A stretch of DNA of 64,000 nt, taken from positions 19,563,867-19,627,866 of the forward strand of contig OU342630.1 of NCBI GenBank assembly GCA_910589415.1, given 5' to 3'. The notes beneath the pieces were generated by a model that saw nothing but the letters and a program-made list of their open reading frames with translations, was not told where the DNA came from and did no database searches. This document shows, in pieces, positions 58,210 to 64,000 of this stretch (positions are counted from its first letter, which is position 1; every line of letters starts with the position of its first letter). This DNA comes from Malachius bipustulatus (lineage: Eukaryota; Arthropoda; Insecta; Coleoptera; Melyridae). The position numbers and the translations under genes are program-made.

Positions 58210-58820
58210 AAGTTTTTTTTCTTCAACATATAATTTGAAGTTTTATCTTCATTTTGTCTCGCATATATGGGTACTTTTAACGAAAAATAAAAAATTTCCT
58301 CGCTGGTCGTAAATTAGCTTACACTTATTTGAAATTATTATTAAATCGATGCAATTTTTTTTCACATTCAATTATAAATGATTCTGAAAATTAGAAGATC
58401 AATCGCAACGGCAATTAAGTCACCTACATGCAAGTGAAAAAAGTTTTCAAATTGGTCTTTTAATAACGAAGATATGGCAAGTTTTAAAAATAATTTTTCT
58501 TAAAAATTGTGATAGTGTGTAGGTACTACCGAGCAAGCACATGTAATAGATTATACCCGCTCAGCGTTATGTGATCAAAAGGCAGCTTGGCGGAGTTTGT
58601 AATAGGTTCTTGCCTGGTATCCTGATGGTACGTGTTCAAATCCATGAAAAGATTATTACTTTTTCTAAGTAGGTGGAGTTTTCACAAAACAAAATGCGGA
58701 TAATTTTTTCATTATGTTCATTAGGTATAAGAAGACATAGGAAGAAAATATTCATTATTGAATCGCATAAAAATACACTATTTATGCGATTGATGCGCAA
58801 GAAGGTTTTTTATCTTGACG
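58210..58820 (+). repeat. Dispersed 640-bp repeat, copy 2, with tRNA-like core
   Basis: Collinear with 45,130-45,775, including AATTAGCTTACACTTAT, TCACCTACATGCAAGTG, GTAGGTGGAGTTTTC and GCGATTGATGCGCAAGAAGG. Both copies carry the tRNA-like boxes at the same place, so these belong to the repeat. Confidence 0.75.
58588..58643 (+). promoter_or_regulatory. tRNA-like pol III A and B boxes, copy 2
   Basis: TGGCGGAGTTTG (58,588-99) as A box and GTTCAAATCC (58,634-43) as B box, spaced as in a tRNA gene. No full cloverleaf. Confidence 0.55.
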
Positions 58821-58896
58821 AGACCACGCATGCTGCCATGATAACACTGGATCATCACTCGGAAAATGAAAAAAACATCACATTATCGGTGTTATA

Positions 58897-59545
58897 CAGG
58901 GTGTATTGTAACGTCCGCATAATATTAGCACCACATGATTCTACATCAAAAACAGAACATAAAGTTTTAATACCATTTAGCTCTTAGACCTCAAGTAACG
59001 AAGTTATCGACCATTGTAGTTTAAATTTGAAGTTTTTTAATACTCAAAAATATTGCTTAATATTATTAAAAAATTCTTAAGTAAGAAGTAAAATAGCCAA
59101 ATTATCCAAAATTTTAGATTTTTTTTTGTAAAAATGGTTTTTAACATTTCAAAACTAGGAATTATTTGATTTCCTGAGTTCCAATACTTCCAATCAATAT
59201 TGCAACTGCGCGTTTTAATTGTTGAATAAAAAATTGAAAAAATAAAAAATCTTGAAAAAAAAATTGCAACATTGACACGTCGCAGCATGACATTTGTCTT
59301 GTTGCACCTTTTTTCGATTACATAGCAACGGCACACTATACCAGTGAGGTGACTTCACGTCTAATAAGTTATCTTAAATTTTATACCAGCGCCAGTGTTG
59401 CAAAAATTAAGAACGTATCTTAAATCTTAAATCCATATCTTAAAATCTGTGTACATCAAGAAAAAACTGTTGAGGACTTTTTTGTTCTGTTTTTGATGTA
59501 GAATCGCGTGGTGCTAATATTATGCGGACGTTACAATACACCCTG
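58897..59545. mobile_element. MITE, about 65-bp inverted ends
   Basis: A 649-bp unit flanked by TA. Both ends share CAGGGTGTATTGTAACGTCC and then CGCATAATATTAGCACCA and CATCAAAAACAGAACA nearly unchanged. The interior is AT-rich; a 99-codon minus-strand frame there has no motif. Confidence 0.85.
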
Positions 59546-59716
59546 TATTACCCTCTGTTATCATATTTGTTTTTTTTTGTAAGTTTGTCTTTTAGATTAT
59601 TTCTAGATACGCTAAAACATAAGATTTCATTTTAGTCATTGATTGGTTTGAAAGTCGTTAATTCTGTAAAATTTTCAGTTGAAACATGTCAAAAATATCT
59701 CGACGTAAAACAATAA

Positions 59717-59945
59717 GGGCCGGTTGCACGAAAGTAATTAAAAATATTTCAGATAATTACCGATTTTAAATTTCAAAGTTTGAAAATATGGTGAATATTT
59801 TCAAGGATATTTTAATTTTTGTTGGTTAATAACTCTTCTACAAAGGAGTAGAGTTTGTTTCCATCACTATCAGACCAATATTTTAATAATACAGGGCGTT
59901 TTAAAATCGATGATTATCTCACAGATTTTTAATTAATAACCGGGC
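59717..59945. mobile_element. MITE, GGGCCGGTTGCAC ends, copy 2
   Basis: Left end GGGCCGGTTGCACGAAAG and internal blocks match the copy at 47,840-48,100. The right end is damaged (AATAACCGGGC). A short ACAGGGCG word interrupts the middle. Confidence 0.7.
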
Positions 59946-62490
59946 ATAAGAGTCTCATAAAATTAAAGTGTGAGTTAAGATGTAATATAATAATAATTAT
60001 TAATTGCTACATATTTCTAATCAACAGTATTATTAAAACACCCTATATATAATATTGGCCTGCTATTTTACTTTCCATCTTGAGCAGAAATTTTCCATTA
60101 GAAATTAATTTTAGTCAGTACCCACATCCTGATACGCCCTGTGGGCAATTCAAAACTTCGTGAGATTCCGATCGATTTCCATAATGTATATTCCTAGCTG
60201 CAGATGAAAAAGTGATATTGCTTGAAAATATTTCATACGCCACAAGCTAGGATACTTACTTTTAGAGGAAATTGAGTCAAGGAGAATATACGGTATCAGA
60301 GAAAAATTAAATTTAGGAATTCCAGTGGCCTTGGTAAACCGTCCCTGTTCTACATACAAATGATACTAGAGGACGCGTATTCATCACCATCTAAATCAGG
60401 ATCGTTCCTTCTCTCTCGCTCCCTCTTTCATGTTTGTATCTGTTCGCTTCCTTGATTCAACTACGATCTGGGCTCCCTTTCAAGTTAATTTCTTCTTTGA
60501 TCCGGGAACGCTTTTTACAGCCCTTGCAAATTTTGTTTGTGGTTTGGTGACAGGACAGTCGCCATCTACACACATGTAACATGTAACAGACATTACCGAA
60601 TTAGGGGCAGATGCAGGAGCAGTCGAACAACCTCGTCATCTAATGTTACGTGAAATTTTGTATCAAATTTATTAGAGAGTTTATGCACTAATTTAATGGA
60701 GCGGATATTTTTAGGTTGTTAGAGTAATTTTACGCAGCAAATTGAGTTATGTAAATTGAGAGAGAGGGATATGAAATTTATCACATTATGGTATGTGCGA
60801 TTAAACTTTAAACGTTAACTCATGACTATATTTGTCTGAAGCCACTTTGGATGCATAAACCGGGATCATAAATAAATTGTTCAGTATAAAATAACTTATA
60901 ACTACATAACTGCTGCCTGAATTTCAATTTTTGTTATCTCTTTAACTATTAACATATAATATTTTCAACTTTTGAGTTTTACTTCGTTACGCAGGGTTAT
61001 TTATGGCTTACTGTGAGACCTGGGAGCCAGCTTTCATCAATTGCACAATCTGGCTTCAATTAATGTACTGTTTTCTGAAGTTTTGTGGATATATTATTCT
61101 TAAGTACTTTTTAAATTCGGTATTCCTTAGACTCATTTGTAAAGCTTAACGATTTTATTATTTCTTAGTATTATGTTATCGACTAGAGATTCGATTATAG
61201 AAATAATGGTACGATGTTGCTTGTTCAAGGGCAAAGTTTTATACATAAAATGCTTTCCTCTTCCTCATTGATCTGTGCTCCTCTGGCTAGTATAATGTCG
61301 CTGCTATTCCCAATCGGAACTCTAGCACAACTTTCAGGTGAATGAAACGTATCTTCCTCGCCATGTATAATATGTAGTCGAACGCTTATTCCATCTCCCA
61401 TCGTGTGGCGTCTGCAGCTAGAGCTGCCACTTTCCCCGATCTTCCTCGCAGTCCTCCATCACGTTCTTCCATTCGCACTGAAAACTTCATGTATCATCAT
61501 TACATTTACCAGTTACTGACCGCTGTTAAGATATGTTAGCGTCTTGAGCTCCTTCACCCGCTCTGAGACTTGGTCGATCTGCACCTAGGTTTCATTACAC
61601 AAACTTCATAAATCAACGCGACCTACCATATTTGAATCATCTTCCTGTTTCTTTTTTATGAATTTGCGAATATATCTCGCAAAATAGTCCCTTGACTTAA
61701 TGGGTCTGCTTCGATTTTGCTCCGGCATCTTCATGTGCAATGTGGTGCGCTGTATTTTTAGGCGTTCAATTTTTCATTGTAGTCAAGTCAAAGTAGGGTT
61801 TAATTATTGATAATCCATCCGTTGTTCTTCTCTGGCGTTTAGGGAAGTGGGTATCGTCAGTTTAGCTTTAGGTTTATACAAATTGCTAGCCGGAGGATAT
61901 TGTCCAAGAATTACAAACTCGTAGCAACCGATATGTTTTTTTGCAGAAGTGGCATTGTCTTGTGACAATATTCTCTCAATCTCCACGTATGCAGCATTTC
62001 CTAGGAAAAGATGCGATTTTAGGTTTTCCTTCACTGTTCGTTCAACCAAGGTAAATTTTATGATAAATAAGCTTATTTCGAGTTTTCTGAGGTTTATTGC
62101 ATTCTTCCATTGGCTTAGCATATGGATTTAAAACACCAAGGTTTCAACGATGCTTTCTACAAGAAGGTATACTTACCAAGAATTTTCTTTTATAAAATGA
62201 CCCCATATCTAAACTAAGTCAAAGAACACAATCAGAACAAAGCATGCTAAATAAAAAGATAAAAGAAAAAATATTGAAATATAATAAGATTTTTGCAGCA
62301 GAATCCTTTAGGATAAATTCTTATAACTAAGTTTCTTAAAAGGCCAACAAGATATGAACTTGTTAACGGATGTCTAAAAAATAATACAACACATCTCAAT
62401 GAAACGTAGAAATACCTATAGTTATTACCTCCGATATATGTATAGACGTGTTTACGGTTTTTGGGTTTTAGGTTCTACTTAAAAAACATC
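59946..62490. other. No gene recognised
   Basis: Mixed sequence. The part at about 61,240-61,560 is less AT-rich but has no convincing frame or splice pair. A 105-codon minus-strand frame (62,121-61,804) resembles coding sequence slightly, without a motif. Confidence 0.4.
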
Positions 62491-62514
62491 AATAATAATA
62501 ATAATAATAATAAT
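62491..62514 (+). repeat. (AAT)8 microsatellite at LINE boundary
   Basis: Eight AAT units directly before the R4/Dong-type fragment. Dong-type LINEs are known to insert into TAA repeats, so this may be target sequence. Confidence 0.85.
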
Positions 62515-62520
62515 ATACAT

Positions 62521-64000
62521 ATGAAACCACCATCCAAAGAACAAATAACAGAATTTTGGAGAAACATGATATGGTCGAACCCAACCCATCATAATGACAA
62601 AGCAGAATGGATAAAACAGGAAATACGCAAACAGCAGAAAACACCTCAACAAACAGACTACGAAATCACTCAAGAAAAACTAAGCCACACAATCAGAAAA
62701 ACACAAAACTGTAAGTGCCCAGGCCCAGACAAACTACACAACTACTGGTATAAACAGTTCACTTCAGTGCATACAAACCTTGTCAACCAAATAAACAATA
62801 TAATCCAAAACCCACATCTCACACCACACTTCCTCACAGAGGGCGCAACATACATAAAACCTAAAAACCAACAAACAGAAAACCCAGACAACTACAGACC
62901 CATCACGTGTTTATCCACTTTATATAAAATAATTATAGCCATCATGTGTAACAAAATAGAGAATCACCTTACTACAGACAACATTCTCACCGAAGAACAG
63001 AAGGGATGCCGCAGGGGCGACAAAGGCTGTAAGAAACAACTTATAATAGACACCGCCATAATGAAACAAGCAGAAAAAAATAAGAGAAATATCCACATTG
63101 CCCACATAGACTATAAAAAAGCTTTCGACATGATACCACACAGCTGGCTTTCGAAAATCCTGCAGATCTACAAAATACACCCCATAATCGAACAATTCTT
63201 AACAACAATCATGAATAACTGGAGAACAAAAATCATCCTAATACAAATTCAGAAATCATACAAACGGACCAGATAAATATCCGACGTGGTATTTTCCAGG
63301 GAGACGCATTGAGCGCCTTATGGTTCTGCCTCTCTCTGAATCCACTATCAAACACTCTCAATAACACCAAACTTGGCTACCAAATCAAACATAACAAACA
63401 GGTTATCTACATCATAAACCATCTAATGTATATAGACGACATTAAAATCTACACATCAACGCGACCACAATTATAATAGTTACTCGGAACAATAGAAACA
63501 ATATCAACAGGCATAAAAATGGAGTTCGGAGTGGATAAATGCAAAACACTTCACCTGGAAAATGGGAAACTAACTCAGGAACCAAATCATCAAGTACTGA
63601 ATAATCAAACATTGCAACAACTACACCCTAATGACTTTTATAAATACCTGGGATTTCAACAAAGCTTCAAACTTAATCACACCAAAATAAAATCACAGCT
63701 CCAAGCAGAATATGAAAAAAGACTAAATCAACTTCTTAAAACACACTTGAACTCCGGAAACCTATTTAAAGCAATTAACACTTACGCGATCTCCATTCTT
63801 AGCTACTCCTTCGGAATCATCAAATGGTCGACCATAGACCTGGAAAACATTAACATACGAACAAGAACTGCCCTAACGAAAAATAGAATACTCATGTATT
63901 GCACCCCAACTCATGTAAGGAAAGATTCACCATAAGCAGAAAAGAAGGAGGGAGAGGAATAATAGACCTACATTAACTACATGCCAAACAATTGAATTCA
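62521..64000 (+). pseudogene. R4/Dong-type LINE fragment (runs off the window)
   Basis: A 5'-truncated RT. The first frame (to about 63,238) has CKCPGPDKLHNYWYKQF, NPDNYRPITCLSTLYKII and IAHIDYKKAFDMIPHSWL, the last with a catalytic Asp. A frameshift near 63,238 leads to RRGIFQGDALSALWFCLSL and LMYIDDIKIYTS with the catalytic YIDD (about 63,429-63,440). TAA-TAG stops at about 63,475, then MEFGVDKCKTLHLENGK, YKYLGFQQSF, INTYAISILSYSFGIIKWS and finally EGGRGIIDLH near 63,945-63,975. The order and wording are those of the R4/Dong clade. The zinc-finger start is absent and the restriction-like endonuclease end lies beyond the window. Non-functional. Confidence 0.85.

Noticed and set aside
61804..62121. 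105-codon minus-strand frame
   Set aside because: Slightly protein-like, but no motif, conserved splice pair or repeat relation could be seen.

Overview
The window is AT-rich animal nuclear DNA, most probably from an insect. It contains almost no unbroken host coding sequence. It is dominated by decayed transposable elements of the kinds common in insects: Tc1/mariner relatives, piggyBac-like and hAT-like non-autonomous elements, several LINE clades, a Ty3/gypsy-type retroelement, a Penelope-like fragment, and many MITEs ending in CAGGGTG or CAGTGTG beside TA. The short word TAGGTACCT recurs, as it does in some moth and beetle genomes, but the species cannot be fixed from this sequence.

Layout. 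1-3.6 kb: a mariner-like relic and a 953-bp piggyBac-like MITE carrying a nested MITE. 3.8-8.3 kb: a nest of inverted-repeat elements, one inside another, around a jockey-type LINE 3' end. 10.3-17.2 kb: three fragments of one RNase H-bearing LINE lineage on the minus strand; the best copy (14.3-17.2 kb) has an almost open RT-RNase H frame. 18-35 kb: hAT-like and foldback MITEs, a second mariner-like relic and several dispersed repeats. 37.8-40.2 kb: a gypsy-type gag-pol relic abutting a Penelope-type GIY-YIG fragment. 43.0-44.6 kb: four near-identical copies of a 428-bp unit, two head-to-tail in each arm of an inverted repeat, each with a complete type I hammerhead ribozyme architecture. 45-60 kb: repeat pairs (one with a tRNA-like pol III promoter), long palindromes, a third mariner-like transposase and one good candidate host exon (53,507-53,631). 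62.5-64 kb: an R4/Dong-type LINE abutting an (AAT)8 tract and running off the window.

The most interesting object is the hammerhead-bearing 428-bp repeat. Tandem units whose self-cleavage sites are exactly one unit apart are what is known for retrozymes (small hammerhead retroelements copied through circular RNA) and for Penelope-like elements, which carry hammerheads in their terminal repeats. A Penelope-type endonuclease fragment 3 kb away shows that such machinery has existed in this genome. The inverted dimer-of-dimers arrangement between (AT)n tracts and the very high identity of the copies suggest a recent event.

No operon-like or multi-gene pathway is visible. The single host exon may mean that much of the surrounding DNA is intronic or intergenic.
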